A stretch of DNA of 46,918 nucleotides from Campylobacterota bacterium (GCA_011048515.1 DSDW01000136.1:1-46918); one strand, 5' to 3'. Positions 26,778 through 36,101 are shown, counted from the stretch's first letter. The notes: a model not told the origin generated them from the letters alone. Numbers and translations are program-made.

Positions 26778-26782
26778 GCCTC

Positions 26783-28936
26783 TTGAACGCTTTTTTGGAA
26801 AAAGCCAAACATATCAACACGATTGAAGAGGCAGAATCTCTTCTGTGGGAATATGTACCCTCTCCTCAACCCAGTACCAAAAAAGCGTTGGAGCTCTCCT
26901 CTAAAGCACATGAAGGGCAGTTCCGCAAAAGCGGTGAACCTTACATCGTTCACCCGATCCTTGTCGCAGCGATCACTGCTGCCTTCTCCAATGATGAAAC
27001 GATGGTTCAGGCTGCACTGTTACATGATGTGGTTGAAGATACTTACTATGAGATAGAAGATCTGGCGGATGTGTTTGGCGAAGATGTTGCGCACCTGGTG
27101 GAAGGGTTGACCAAGATCGTCCAGATCCGTGATGAAAAGCTGGTATCATCCGCTTCGGATGAGCGGCTGATCAACTCAGCACTCAGTTTTAGAAAAATGC
27201 TGATCGCATCGATCAAAGATATCCGTGTATTGGTCATAAAACTCTGCGACAGACTGCACAATATGCTGACGCTCGATGCCCTGCCTCCTCATAAACAGAA
27301 ACGTATTGCAGAAGAGACCTTGGTAGTCTATGCCCCTATTGCACACCGATTAGGTATCGCCAGAATGAAGAATCAACTGGAAGATCTGAGTTTCTACTAT
27401 ATCTATCCGGATGATTATAAACATATCGATGACTATGTGAAGTCAAATGCGCAGAACCTTCAGCTCAAACTGAATGCCTTTATCCAGAAGGTGACAGAGA
27501 TGATGCTCAAAGACGGATTTGAAGAGGGGGAGTTTGAGATCTTCGGGCGTATGAAACACTACTACTCTACCTATCTGAAAATGCATAGAAAAGGGGTGAG
27601 CATAGAAGAGGTGCTTGACCTTTTGGCGATCCGTATTATCGTCAAGAAACCGATAGAGTGTTATCAGGTACTTGGCCTACTGCATCTTGGGTATACGCCG
27701 CTGATCTCACGTTTCAAAGACTATATCGCCGTACCCAAAGAGAACGGCTATCAGACGATCCACACGACACTGTTTGATGAAGAGGGGATCGTAGAGGCGC
27801 AGATCAGAACCGAAGAGATGCACAAGCTTGCAGAGTATGGCGTCGCTGCACACTGGAAATACAAATCCGGGGGTGAAGGGATCAACCTTGAATGGCTGGA
27901 AGGGCTCAACTACACCAACGAATCCATAGAGGAGTTCTATGAGCTTGCCAAGTGTGACCTCTTCTCAGAGGATATCACCGTATTCTCGCCAAAAGGGGAC
28001 TACTATACATTGCCTAAAGGTTCAGTGGCACTGGATTTTGCCTACCTGATCCACTCTGAAGTCGGTGCTAATGCAGTTTCCGCTATGATCAACAAGCGTG
28101 AGGCTCCGCTGTTGACTGTTTTGAAAAACGGTGATATCGTGAACATCGTCAAAGATAATACCCCGCATCTGCACTGCAGCTGGCTTGATACGGTAAGGAC
28201 TTCCAGGGCCCAGGAAGGGATCAGAAGTCTCTGCCGCGCAAGGATAAAGGAGGCCAATACGCTGAGTGCCTACAATATCCTGGCCAATCTTTTCAGTCAG
28301 CCGAGTAGACAGATGAAGGCATTGGTTGAAGAGATAGGGTTGCAGGATACCATACACAAACTTCCACTGAAGATTGATTATTATAAAGAGACGATCCGAC
28401 AGGTTGCGGACTTTTTGGGTAAAAAAGAGTTCCGCTTCTGGGAACTGAGGAGAAAAGGGTATAAGAAGCCTGTGTTCAAAGAGATAGAACATCTTAAGTT
28501 CTTTACTAACAATACGATTGATAGCGTAGAGTTTGATTACTGCTGTCATCCCAAAGTAGGTGATCAGATCGTAGCATTTTATAAAGAGAACAAGGCAGTT
28601 GTTCACCATAAGTTATGTAAAAAAGCCTATGCCCTGATGAAAGAGGGACATCCGATGTTGTATGTGAGCTGGTCAACATCAAAACTCTCACGCTATCGTT
28701 TGACACTGGGGTTGCAAAACAAAAAAGGAGTACTTGCCGAACTGCTTCATAAGCTCTCGGATCTCAATCTCAATGTGATCAGCATAGAGTTGGGAATACA
28801 GAGTTCTGACACTGCGGAGTATTGTCAGATTGAAGTAGAGAGTGATCAGCCGAACAAAGCGATATTGGCAGAAAAAATTTCACAAAAATTCAAGCTTATC
28901 GAAATAATTAGCCTGGATGATGCATATAACAAATAA
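26783..28936 (+). CDS. spoT: Bifunctional (p)ppGpp synthetase/hydrolase
   Basis: This Rel/SpoT enzyme makes and degrades the stringent-response alarmone. The 717 residues run through an HD hydrolase domain with HDVVEDT at 81-87, a synthetase domain with RFKDYIAVPKENGYQTIHTT at about 313-332, a TGS domain (DITVFSPKGDYYTLPKGSVA) and a C-terminal ACT domain. Both catalytic halves keep their key motifs, so it is probably the main or only long RSH enzyme. The start is TTG at 26783 with GAGGAGTAGG upstream. Confidence 0.95.
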   Translation: MNAFLEKAKHINTIEEAESLLWEYVPSPQPSTKKALELSSKAHEGQFRKSGEPYIVHPILVAAITAAFSNDETMVQAALLHDVVEDTYYEIEDLADVFGEDVAHLVEGLTKIVQIRDEKLVSSASDERLINSALSFRKMLIASIKDIRVLVIKLCDRLHNMLTLDALPPHKQKRIAEETLVVYAPIAHRLGIARMKNQLEDLSFYYIYPDDYKHIDDYVKSNAQNLQLKLNAFIQKVTEMMLKDGFEEGEFEIFGRMKHYYSTYLKMHRKGVSIEEVLDLLAIRIIVKKPIECYQVLGLLHLGYTPLISRFKDYIAVPKENGYQTIHTTLFDEEGIVEAQIRTEEMHKLAEYGVAAHWKYKSGGEGINLEWLEGLNYTNESIEEFYELAKCDLFSEDITVFSPKGDYYTLPKGSVALDFAYLIHSEVGANAVSAMINKREAPLLTVLKNGDIVNIVKDNTPHLHCSWLDTVRTSRAQEGIRSLCRARIKEANTLSAYNILANLFSQPSRQMKALVEEIGLQDTIHKLPLKIDYYKETIRQVADFLGKKEFRFWELRRKGYKKPVFKEIEHLKFFTNNTIDSVEFDYCCHPKVGDQIVAFYKENKAVVHHKLCKKAYALMKEGHPMLYVSWSTSKLSRYRLTLGLQNKKGVLAELLHKLSDLNLNVISIELGIQSSDTAEYCQIEVESDQPNKAILAEKISQKFKLIEIISLDDAYNK

Positions 28937-28948
28937 GGACAGAGATAG

Positions 28949-30148
28949 ATGATAACTAAAGCACTTGAAGAGATTCGCAGAGGTACTGCCGAGATCATAG
29001 ACATGGAAGCCATTGAAAAACTGGTAAAACGTTACTATGAGACGGGTGAGACCTATACAGTGAAAGCAGGATTTGATCCTACTGGAGCTGATCTTCATTT
29101 GGGACATACGGTATTGCTTCAAAAACTCAAAATCTTTCAGGCGCACGGCGGAAGAGTACAACTGCTGATCGGAGACTTCACTGCAACGATAGGCGATCCT
29201 ACGGGTAAAAGTGAGACAAGAAAAGTACTGGACCATGCGACCATCATGGCCAATGCAAAGACCTACCAGGAACAGGTCTTTAATGTACTTGAGGAGAGCA
29301 AGACTACCGTTGTATACAACTCAAAGTGGCTTAACGAACTGGGGGCGTCTGGACTGCTTGGGCTGACGACACTCTTCAACGTAGCCAGAATGCTTGAACG
29401 TGACGATTTTGAAAAACGTTTCAAATCGGGGCAGAGTATCTCTATCTCCGAGTTCCTTTACCCGCTTCTTCAGGGATATGACTCTGTCGAGCTCAAATCA
29501 GATATCGAGATCGGGGGAACGGACCAAAAATTCAATCTTCTGATGGGAAGACATCTCCAAAGAGCGTATAATGTAGGGAAAGAGCAGGCGGTACTGATGA
29601 TGCCTATCCTTGAGGGACTGGACGGTGTACAGAAGATGAGTAAATCTCTGAACAACTATATCGGCATTACAGAGAGTCCTAAAGATATTTACGGTAAAAC
29701 ACTCTCTGTTTCCGATGATCTCATGTGGCGCTACTATGAACTGCTGAGTGAAAAACCGCTCGATGAGATCGCGCAGTTGAAAGAGGATGTCAAGAACGGT
29801 ACAGTTCACCCGAAAACAGCCAAAGAAAATCTAGCTTTGGAGATAACTGCTAGGTTCCATAATGAAGAATTGGCTAAACTAGCCAAAGAGGAGTTCAACT
29901 CTGTATTTAAAGCAAATCAGATTCCGACTGATATGGATGAATTTGATATGGAGGATGGTATCTGGGTCTGTCAGGCACTTGTGGATGCCGGACTTGAGCC
30001 TTCGACATCGCAGGCGAGAAGAGATATCAAACAAAATGCAGTGAGCATCAATCAAGAGAAGATCAGTGATGATAAACTTAACCTGGGCTGCGGGGAGTAT
30101 ATCCTGCAGGTGGGAAAAAGAAGGTTTGCGAAAGTGAAGGTAAAATAA
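28949..30148 (+). CDS. tyrS: Tyrosyl-tRNA synthetase
   Basis: TyrS charges tRNA-Tyr. The 399 residues have the class I motifs HLGHT at about 50-54 and KMSKS at about 231-235, with GFDPTGADLHLGH before the first. A C-terminal S4 domain starts at about 335 (WVCQALVDAGLEPSTSQARR). It starts 12 bp after spoT and abuts the next gene with no gap. Confidence 0.96.
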   Translation: MITKALEEIRRGTAEIIDMEAIEKLVKRYYETGETYTVKAGFDPTGADLHLGHTVLLQKLKIFQAHGGRVQLLIGDFTATIGDPTGKSETRKVLDHATIMANAKTYQEQVFNVLEESKTTVVYNSKWLNELGASGLLGLTTLFNVARMLERDDFEKRFKSGQSISISEFLYPLLQGYDSVELKSDIEIGGTDQKFNLLMGRHLQRAYNVGKEQAVLMMPILEGLDGVQKMSKSLNNYIGITESPKDIYGKTLSVSDDLMWRYYELLSEKPLDEIAQLKEDVKNGTVHPKTAKENLALEITARFHNEELAKLAKEEFNSVFKANQIPTDMDEFDMEDGIWVCQALVDAGLEPSTSQARRDIKQNAVSINQEKISDDKLNLGCGEYILQVGKRRFAKVKVK

Positions 30149-31255
30149 GTGACATTCAAATCTTTTAAGATCGGTAAATACACGATCGAAAAGCCTATTA
30201 TTCAGGGAGGAATGGGGGTTGGTATCTCTTGGGACCAGCTTGCCGGCAATGTATCAAAGGAAGGAGGTCTAGGCGTGATCTCCGCTGTCGGTACGGGTGT
30301 CTATAAAAATAGAAAATACCTTGATGACAAAGAGATGGTCGGCAAAGACCACCGCCCGCTTGAAGCGATCAACTTCTATTCTTTCAAGGCACTCCAGAAG
30401 ATCTTTGAAAATGCGAGAAAGATCTGTGGGGACAAACCGCTTGCCGCAAACATTCTTTATGCACAGACAGACTATGACCGTGTGGTAAAAGATGCATGCA
30501 AGGCCGGTGCCAATATCATCATTACCGGTGCGGGATTGCCACTGACTATGCCTGAAGCGGCAAAAGAGTATCCCGATGTGGCACTTGTTCCGATCGTATC
30601 CACGGCAAAGGCATTGCGTATCCTCTGCCGCAGATGGCAAAAAACGCACAACAGACTGCCCGATGCAGTGATCGTAGAAGGGCCTCTGAGCGGAGGTCAC
30701 CAGGGGTTTAAGTACGAAGAATGTTTTCTCCCCGAGAACCAGCTTGAAGTGATCCTGCCTCCGGTTGTAGAAGAGGCAAAAGAGTGGGGTGATATCCCCG
30801 TGATCGCGGCAGGCGGTATCTGGGACCATGATGATATCGTGAGAATGCTGGAGCTCGGAGCAGTTGCGGTACAGATGGGTACACGTTTCATAGGCACGGT
30901 GGAGTGCGATACCAGCGATGCGATGAAAGAGATATTGCTCAATGCAAAAGAAGAGGATATCAAACTTTTCAAATCTCCGGTAGGCTATCCTGCGCGCGGA
31001 GTAAAGACACAGTTGCAGGCATCCATAGAAGCGGGTACGGCACCGAAAGTGGCATGTATCTCAAACTGTGTGGCTCCATGCCACAGAGGGGTAGAGGCCA
31101 GAGCGGTGGGATACTGTATCGCTGACAGGCTGACAGATGCCTATGATGGGATTGTGGAAACTGGACTCTTCTTTAGCGGTTCCAACGGCTACCGCCTCAA
31201 TGAGATCATCACGGTCAAAGAGCTTATGGATAAACTGATGAACGGAGAAGAGTAA
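30149..31255 (+). CDS. Nitronate monooxygenase / FabK-like FMN enzyme
   Basis: The 368 residues resemble the 2-nitropropane dioxygenase family of FMN-dependent TIM barrels: PIIQGGMGVGISWDQLAG at the N-terminus, ITGAGLPLTMPE, VEGPLSGGHQGFKYEE with the flavin-proximal His, and IPVIAAGGIWDHDDIVRMLE and AVQMGTRFIGT for phosphate binding. It probably detoxifies nitronates, although FabK-like roles cannot be excluded. The GTG start follows the tyrS stop directly. Confidence 0.85.
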   Translation: MTFKSFKIGKYTIEKPIIQGGMGVGISWDQLAGNVSKEGGLGVISAVGTGVYKNRKYLDDKEMVGKDHRPLEAINFYSFKALQKIFENARKICGDKPLAANILYAQTDYDRVVKDACKAGANIIITGAGLPLTMPEAAKEYPDVALVPIVSTAKALRILCRRWQKTHNRLPDAVIVEGPLSGGHQGFKYEECFLPENQLEVILPPVVEEAKEWGDIPVIAAGGIWDHDDIVRMLELGAVAVQMGTRFIGTVECDTSDAMKEILLNAKEEDIKLFKSPVGYPARGVKTQLQASIEAGTAPKVACISNCVAPCHRGVEARAVGYCIADRLTDAYDGIVETGLFFSGSNGYRLNEIITVKELMDKLMNGEE

Positions 31256-31261
31256 TAGACC

Positions 31262-32416
31262 ATGTTGAGACGGAGTTATCTTCTACTCGTTTTTATCATG
31301 ACGATGTTCTTTTTTCCCCCCTCTCTTTTCGGTGGAATGAACAGTATGACCAAAGCGATCGTAAGCCAGGGTGAGCTGAAACTTTTTTTTGCAAAACCTC
31401 TTGAGAAACAAAAGATCAAGCACTTTACTCTCCCGAACCCTCACCGGGAGATCTATGACTTTATAGATATGAGGCTGGGGCATAGCCGTGTTCCGCTTGG
31501 ATTGGGAAACAATATTCGTATTGCCCAGAACAATGCCACTACCGTACGGGTGGTGATAGAGAGCCGGAGACCTTTTGAGCCAACAGCCTATCAATCGCTT
31601 TTTTCTAAATCAACCTATCACATCTCTCTGCCAAAGAACAGTGCGTATATTCAAAAAGGATCTTCTCCTGCACAGCAGGCTTATGCGAAACCACAGGCAC
31701 AAAAGACTACGGCTAGACGCCATACAGAGGTGATAGTGATTGATGCAGGTCACGGTGGACATGACGGTGGGGCAATTGCCGGAGGGAAAAGAGAAAAAGA
31801 ACTTGTTCTTGCGATCTCCAGGAAGGTAGAAAAACAGTTAAAAAAAAGGGGGTATCCGGTCTATCTGACAAGAGGGAGCGACCGTTTTTTAAAACTGGAT
31901 GAGCGTACACGTATTGCCGATAGAAAAGATGCAAAAGTTTTTATCTCGATTCATGCCAACTCGATTGATAAAAGTAAACAGGATAAAATGGAGGGAATTG
32001 AGACATTTTTCCTGCAGAATACAAGAGATGAGCGCTCTAAACGTATTGCAGCCAGAGAGAATGAGGCGGTGCTCAAGGGGACTGATAATGTCAGCAAGCA
32101 TGTGATCATAGATTCAGTGCTAAGCGGTCCGAAGATCGTTGAATCAAACAAGCTGGCTATCGATATCCATAGGCGTATGATGACCAATGCAAGAACGCTT
32201 TACAGGGATGTCAAGGATGGCGGAGTACGTCATGCACCGTTTTATGTCCTGGTCGGTGCAAGCAGACCCTCTGTGTTGATCGAAGTGGGGTATATCTCCC
32301 ATCCGAAAGAACGCAAGCGTCTCTTCACTACAGAGTATCAAAATATTCTTGCCAAAGGAATCGCCGAAGGGATAGAGAACTACCTCTTTAACCGAAGAAA
32401 AGAGATCGATTTTTAA
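31262..32416 (+). CDS. amiC: N-acetylmuramoyl-L-alanine amidase with AMIN-like domain
   Basis: This periplasmic zinc enzyme cuts the peptide from glycan during cell separation. The 384 residues have an N-terminal signal or anchor (to about 25), an AMIN-like beta domain (about 30-125) and an Amidase_3 domain from 155. Zinc and catalytic residues are visible in VIDAGHGGHDGG (His164), KREKE, FISIHANS (His231) and LIEVGYISH (Glu341). A long insert at about 255-300 (ARENEAVLKGTDNVSK) matches the place of the autoinhibitory helix in E. coli AmiA/B/C, which EnvC-type factors relieve. Confidence 0.93.
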   Translation: MLRRSYLLLVFIMTMFFFPPSLFGGMNSMTKAIVSQGELKLFFAKPLEKQKIKHFTLPNPHREIYDFIDMRLGHSRVPLGLGNNIRIAQNNATTVRVVIESRRPFEPTAYQSLFSKSTYHISLPKNSAYIQKGSSPAQQAYAKPQAQKTTARRHTEVIVIDAGHGGHDGGAIAGGKREKELVLAISRKVEKQLKKRGYPVYLTRGSDRFLKLDERTRIADRKDAKVFISIHANSIDKSKQDKMEGIETFFLQNTRDERSKRIAARENEAVLKGTDNVSKHVIIDSVLSGPKIVESNKLAIDIHRRMMTNARTLYRDVKDGGVRHAPFYVLVGASRPSVLIEVGYISHPKERKRLFTTEYQNILAKGIAEGIENYLFNRRKEIDF

Positions 32417-32441
32417 AATTTCCCCTCACTGTTGGCGATCG

Positions 32442-32476
32442 ACTATTTTGTTCGATCACATATCGATCAAAATAGT
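32442..32476. terminator. Bidirectional hairpin between convergent genes
   Basis: ACTATTTTG (32442-32450) pairs with CAAAATAGT (32468-32476) around a 17-base loop that contains the stop codon of the minus-strand gene. It follows the amidase stop by 25 bp. Confidence 0.6.
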
Positions 32477-32800
32477 ATTGATCCTGTCGATGATCTCATT
32501 GATGGCTTCTGGAAATCTGGCCAGTTCCGCCTCCATCTGTGCATCGATCGTTTTGCCGAGTTCGATATCCTCGAGAAGGTTCAGGTATTGATTGAGAATA
32601 TCCCGTTTTTTGGCACACTCTTTGCACATCACCAGACTTTCGCATATGCTTTCATTGAGCTGAAGGTAGGTATTTTCAGTCGCATCGATCAGCACTTTGA
32701 GATATTTTTTATGCGAGAGATCTTCTGCTGTCAGTATACCACCCAACACGATTTTTACCATCTCGAATTTTGCCTTGATGACCAAAACTTTTTCTTTCAT
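32456..32800 (-). CDS. Small helical protein with clustered cysteines, unknown function
   Basis: The product is 114 residues, predicted helical, with no signal peptide. It starts MKEKVLVIKAKFEMVKIVL and has a mid-region CESLVMCKECAKKRD giving three cysteines within eleven residues, which could bind a metal. The C-terminal part is acidic and amphipathic (FPEAINEIIDRINTIL). GGAGGAAG precedes the ATG. I do not recognise the family; a four-helix-bundle fold is a guess. Confidence 0.7.
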   Translation of the reverse strand: MKEKVLVIKAKFEMVKIVLGGILTAEDLSHKKYLKVLIDATENTYLQLNESICESLVMCKECAKKRDILNQYLNLLEDIELGKTIDAQMEAELARFPEAINEIIDRINTILIDM

Positions 32801-32944
32801 AAACTTCCTCCTACAAAAGTTGTATTATGAAGTATAACCTAAGATAATTAAATTTTAATATACAATATTATTGGTGAAATCTTTTGAAAAGTTTCAAATA
32901 AATTGCAGAACTGGGAAGAAAAATGAGGAGGAGCATGAAAGCCA

Positions 32945-32968
32945 ACCCTGTTAAAAGATCAACAGGGT
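32945..32968 (-). terminator. Hairpin downstream of ppa
   Basis: ACCCTGTT (32945-32952) and AACAGGGT (32961-32968) form an 8-bp stem with an 8-base loop, 23 bp beyond the ppa stop on the minus strand. Confidence 0.55.
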
Positions 32969-32991
32969 GTTCCAGATAAGGATTTTATGGC

Positions 32992-33510
32992 TTATTTGTA
33001 GTTTTTGATCGCTTTTTCAAGGATTTCGGAAGCAGCTGCTTTGTCTTTAAAGCCTGATACTTTTACCCATTTGTTCGGCTCAAGCATTTTGTATGTTTCA
33101 AAGAAGTTTTTGATACGATTAAGTGTATGTTCCGGTACATCCGAGAGGTCCTGGATATTTGCATAGGTCGGGTCAATTTTCTCAGTCGGTACAGCAAGCA
33201 GTTTTTCATCCCCGCCTTTTTCATCTTCTGTCAAAAGTACACCGACAAGTCTACATTTGATGTATGAACCTGCCTGAAGCTGATAATCACAAAGTACAAG
33301 TACATCTGCCGGATCACCGTCATCAGAGAGTGTGTTCGCTACAAATCCGTAGTTTGCTGGGTAGTGCACAGCAGAAAAGAGCACTCTGTCTACCTCTACG
33401 GCGCCTGACTCTTTGTCGATCTCATATTTGATGTTTGAGTTCAGTGGTACTTCGATGATTACTTTTACTTCATCTGGGCATTTACCCGGTCCAATTTTAC
33501 TAATATCCAT
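32992..33510 (-). CDS. ppa: Inorganic pyrophosphatase (family I)
   Basis: Ppa hydrolyses pyrophosphate and pulls biosynthetic reactions forward. The 172 residues are typical and include VIIEVPLNSNIKYEIDK, the metal-binding LSDDGDPADVLVLCDY, and GGDEKLLAVP. A minus-strand TGTTATTAT promoter and GGAGAT precede the ATG. Confidence 0.97.
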   Translation of the reverse strand: MDISKIGPGKCPDEVKVIIEVPLNSNIKYEIDKESGAVEVDRVLFSAVHYPANYGFVANTLSDDGDPADVLVLCDYQLQAGSYIKCRLVGVLLTEDEKGGDEKLLAVPTEKIDPTYANIQDLSDVPEHTLNRIKNFFETYKMLEPNKWVKVSGFKDKAAASEILEKAIKNYK

Positions 33511-33538
33511 GTGAATATCTCCATAAAAAATTTTCGTG

Positions 33539-33544
33539 ATAATA
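33539..33544 (-). promoter_or_regulatory. Candidate extended -10 for ppa
   Basis: On the minus strand TGTTATTAT lies 28 bp before the ppa ATG. Confidence 0.5.
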
Positions 33545-33567
33545 ACATAAGGTTTATTTGTAAGAAG

Positions 33568-34758
33568 TTAAACCAGATGGACCCTTCGGATCCATAGGTA
33601 ATATATGGCGGTAAGGAGAAAACCGATCGCCAGAGTGAGGGTAATTTTCTCCAAACTTATCCCCCATTTAGCGGCATATCCGATAAACATTGCCGTCAAG
33701 ACGTTTGAGATCATAAAAAACATATCATTATAGGAGATGATACGCCCCATGTATGCTCGGTCGGTATTTTCCTGTATCATCAGGTAGGTATATGCCCAAA
33801 GTGTCGTAGTGAAGAGTCCCACGATAAAAATAGCTATCAATGATATATAGAAATTTGCCTGCAGTTGGCTCCAGGCAATGATCGCAGCACCCTGGGCAAC
33901 AAAAAAGTAGTGCAGATTGTCTTGGCTAACGATCTTTGAGAAGAAGATGGAGCCAAAAAGCAGGGCGATCGCACGCGTAGCATTCAGCCAGCCTATTGCC
34001 AGTGCTACGGCAATGATCTCCTTGTATTTCAGGTCAGCCAGAAGTGTTACAAGTGCGTCAAAACTGGTAAGCCCGATACTTGCATGAAGTAAAATAAGGT
34101 GCATTATCTTCGGGTTGCTTTTAAGATAAACAAAACCATCTCTGAACATTTTCCAATTTGACTCGGTATGCTCTTCTTTCTCCAGATCCACCTTTAGGCC
34201 AAAGAGAAGCAGGAGTGCCAGTCCGTAGAGCAGGGCATCGAAGATAAAAGCCATATCATACCCCATATAGTGTGTCGCTATGCCTCCGATGGCCATACCT
34301 GAAGCATAACACAGGGACCAGATGACCGAATGTATCTCATTGGTGCGCTGAAGCATTTTTCCTTGAAGTATCTTGGGAAAGAGCGTCATCTCGGCAGAAA
34401 AGAGTATAGAAGCAGCCGCGGAACGTATAAAGATCAGGAGCATCAGTATCCACACATAGCTCAGTGAGTCTATCAGTATGAAGCCAAGCGTCATGGTGAT
34501 CTCGACAAAAAGGAGGCTCATCATCAGTTTTTTGAAATCTACCCTGTCCACGACGATGCCGATGACAGGAGCCAGTACAACGGATGGGAGCATACTCATA
34601 GCCGCAGTGAGTGCAATCGTCAGTGCATCCGCCCCATATCCGACAATCATGGCAAAGATGGCAACCTGGGAAAACCATGTACCAAAATAGGAGAGAAACT
34701 GTATCGCTGAAAGCCGTCTTACGACAGGGTGCTTCAATACTTCTATATACCCTGCCAT
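33568..34758 (-). CDS. MFS transporter (MFS_3/EntS-like)
   Basis: The 396 residues show about 12 hydrophobic helices and begin EVLKHPVVRRLSAIQFLSYF, typical of the MFS_3 branch that includes the enterobactin exporter EntS. The loop between helices 2 and 3, IGIVVDRVDFKKLMM, fits the MFS signature G-x-x-x-DR. The substrate cannot be predicted. The start codon directly abuts the stop of the upstream CinA-like gene, so they form one unit. Confidence 0.85.
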   Translation of the reverse strand: MAGYIEVLKHPVVRRLSAIQFLSYFGTWFSQVAIFAMIVGYGADALTIALTAAMSMLPSVVLAPVIGIVVDRVDFKKLMMSLLFVEITMTLGFILIDSLSYVWILMLLIFIRSAAASILFSAEMTLFPKILQGKMLQRTNEIHSVIWSLCYASGMAIGGIATHYMGYDMAFIFDALLYGLALLLLFGLKVDLEKEEHTESNWKMFRDGFVYLKSNPKIMHLILLHASIGLTSFDALVTLLADLKYKEIIAVALAIGWLNATRAIALLFGSIFFSKIVSQDNLHYFFVAQGAAIIAWSQLQANFYISLIAIFIVGLFTTTLWAYTYLMIQENTDRAYMGRIISYNDMFFMISNVLTAMFIGYAAKWGISLEKITLTLAIGFLLTAIYYLWIRRVHLV

Positions 34759-35514
34759 TTAGATATTGCTCTCATCATGAAGACCGTAGTGTATGCCTTT
34801 AAGATCCAGCAGATCGGTATACATTTTAAAGGCACGTTCGGCCAAATTTTTATCATAGGAGGCTACGGAAATGGAAACCCGCCATCCATCTTCATAGAGT
34901 TTCGGCAGTGATGAGAACTCTACCTCTTTTGGCATCTGCTCCATAAGGTCAATAAAGATATTTTCCTTGCAAAGCGCGGTGAGGGTATGGCGGTAATAGG
35001 TCTGTCTGTTGGGGATAAGTCTGGTTAATATCTCTTCTACCATAGGATGGCTCATTTCAGGAAATCCAGGCATAAAGAAATAACGGTCATCAAGGCTGAA
35101 TGCCGGCATTTTATTGATGGGGTTGTCAATGAGCTTTGCACCTTTTGGTAGTTCTGCCATGCGAACGGAGTAGGGGTAGGCTTTTTCTCCCAGTTGACCG
35201 ACGATAATCTTTTTGGCTTCCTGGTGCAGAGACAGTGTCCCGTCTCTCAATGCTATTGCGGCACATCGTCTCGTGTGGTCATCCGGAGTTGAGCCGATCC
35301 CCCCAAAACTGAAAAGTACGGCATTGGGCTGTGCAGCAATAAATTTGATCGTTTGAACGATGAGTGCAGGATCATCCTCGATAATAAATGACCCCGTCAG
35401 TTTATAGCCTCTCTGCGCAAGTGAGGAGGCAACAAAGTCAAAATGTTTGTCCCGTCTCCGTTGATTGAGTATCTCAGTGCCGATAATCAGTACAAAAAAA
35501 TTTGGAAGACTCAT
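34759..35514 (-). CDS. MoCF/CinA N-domain protein
   Basis: The 251 residues carry one MoaB/Mog-type domain with LIIGTEILNQRRRDKHFDF at the N-terminus and FSFGGIGSTPDDHTRRC, matching the GGxGxTxDDxT motif of molybdopterin-binding and CinA proteins. The C-terminal amidase (PncC) part of full CinA is missing, so it may be a stand-alone CinA-N pyrophosphatase or a molybdopterin-related protein. AAAAGGAACAG precedes the ATG. Confidence 0.82.
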   Translation of the reverse strand: MSLPNFFVLIIGTEILNQRRRDKHFDFVASSLAQRGYKLTGSFIIEDDPALIVQTIKFIAAQPNAVLFSFGGIGSTPDDHTRRCAAIALRDGTLSLHQEAKKIIVGQLGEKAYPYSVRMAELPKGAKLIDNPINKMPAFSLDDRYFFMPGFPEMSHPMVEEILTRLIPNRQTYYRHTLTALCKENIFIDLMEQMPKEVEFSSLPKLYEDGWRVSISVASYDKNLAERAFKMYTDLLDLKGIHYGLHDESNI

Positions 35515-35546
35515 TCTGTTCCTTTTGAAAGAGCATTTTTTAGCGT

Positions 35547-35552
35547 ATTATA
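35547..35552 (-). promoter_or_regulatory. -10 promoter element for the CinA-like/MFS unit
   Basis: On the minus strand TATAAT in TCGTTATAATACGC lies 32 bp before the ATG at 35514. Confidence 0.55.
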
Positions 35553-35669
35553 ACGAACTCCGCTCTATTTTGATATTGGTTAAAAAATAATCAAGAGGTT
35601 CTATATACACGGGCCGCTCTACGCTATACTTTGTTCAGGAGAGAGAATGGATGATTGGCTATCGGCTGG

Positions 35670-35755
35670 TTTGTATCTACAAGTACCTGAAGAGCCTCCT
35701 TATATTTGATTGCATTGATGCACACTTGTCCACTTCAGGTACTTGTAGATACAAA
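35670..35755. repeat. Perfect 23-bp inverted repeat with 40-bp centre
   Basis: The arm at 35670-35692 is the exact reverse complement of 35733-35755; each contains ACAAGTACCTGAAG or its complement. The 40 bases between do not pair well, and no T run follows. It sits in a 337-bp gene-free stretch (35515-35851) together with two divergent promoters. It may be a small mobile-element end pair or a regulatory hairpin. Confidence 0.9.
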
Positions 35756-35815
35756 TGATGTTTTAGTCATATCCTCCATTTTAGAGAACTCTATTTTGAC
35801 TACGCTCTTTTATGT

Positions 35816-35821
35816 TATAAT
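35816..35821 (+). promoter_or_regulatory. Extended -10 promoter for the small lipoprotein
   Basis: TGTTATAAT lies 30 bp before the ATG at 35852, with AAAGGAG as ribosome-binding site. TTGACT at 35796-35801 resembles a -35 but the 14-bp spacing is short. Confidence 0.6.
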
Positions 35822-35851
35822 GAAACAAGGTTTTAGATAAAAGGAGCCAGT

Positions 35852-36067
35852 ATGAAAAGTGTAGATATTAAAAAAATCTCTTTGGCATTTGCTTTAGTAT
35901 GGATGATGGTCGGTTGCGGACAACCAAGCCCAAATACCAAAAAAGGTGCCGTAGTCGGTGCTGCAAGTGGTGCAGTGATATCAGGCGTGACCGGTGGAAA
36001 TGTCCTGAAAGGTGCTGCAGTCGGTACGGTTGTCGGCGGAACAGTAGGGTATATCTCAGACCAGTAA
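35852..36067 (+). CDS. Small glycine-zipper lipoprotein
   Basis: The 71-residue product has a signal peptide with a lipobox-like MMVGC (lipidated Cys at about 24) followed by a glycine-zipper segment: GAVVGAASGAVISGVTGG and LKGAAVGTVVGGTVGY. Such proteins (SlyB/Rcp-like or OmpA-associated glycine zippers) sit in the outer membrane, and many are stress linked. The exact role is unknown. It ends 48 bp before the rpoD stop. Confidence 0.82.
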   Translation: MKSVDIKKISLAFALVWMMVGCGQPSPNTKKGAVVGAASGAVISGVTGGNVLKGAAVGTVVGGTVGYISDQ

Positions 36068-36101
36068 GTGGGATTTCCTGATTCTGAGAAATGAGACGTT
36101 G

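Noticed and set aside
35796-35821. Full sigma-70 promoter with -35 TTGACT before the small lipoprotein
   Set aside because: The spacing is only 14 bp; the extended -10 alone is the better-supported element.
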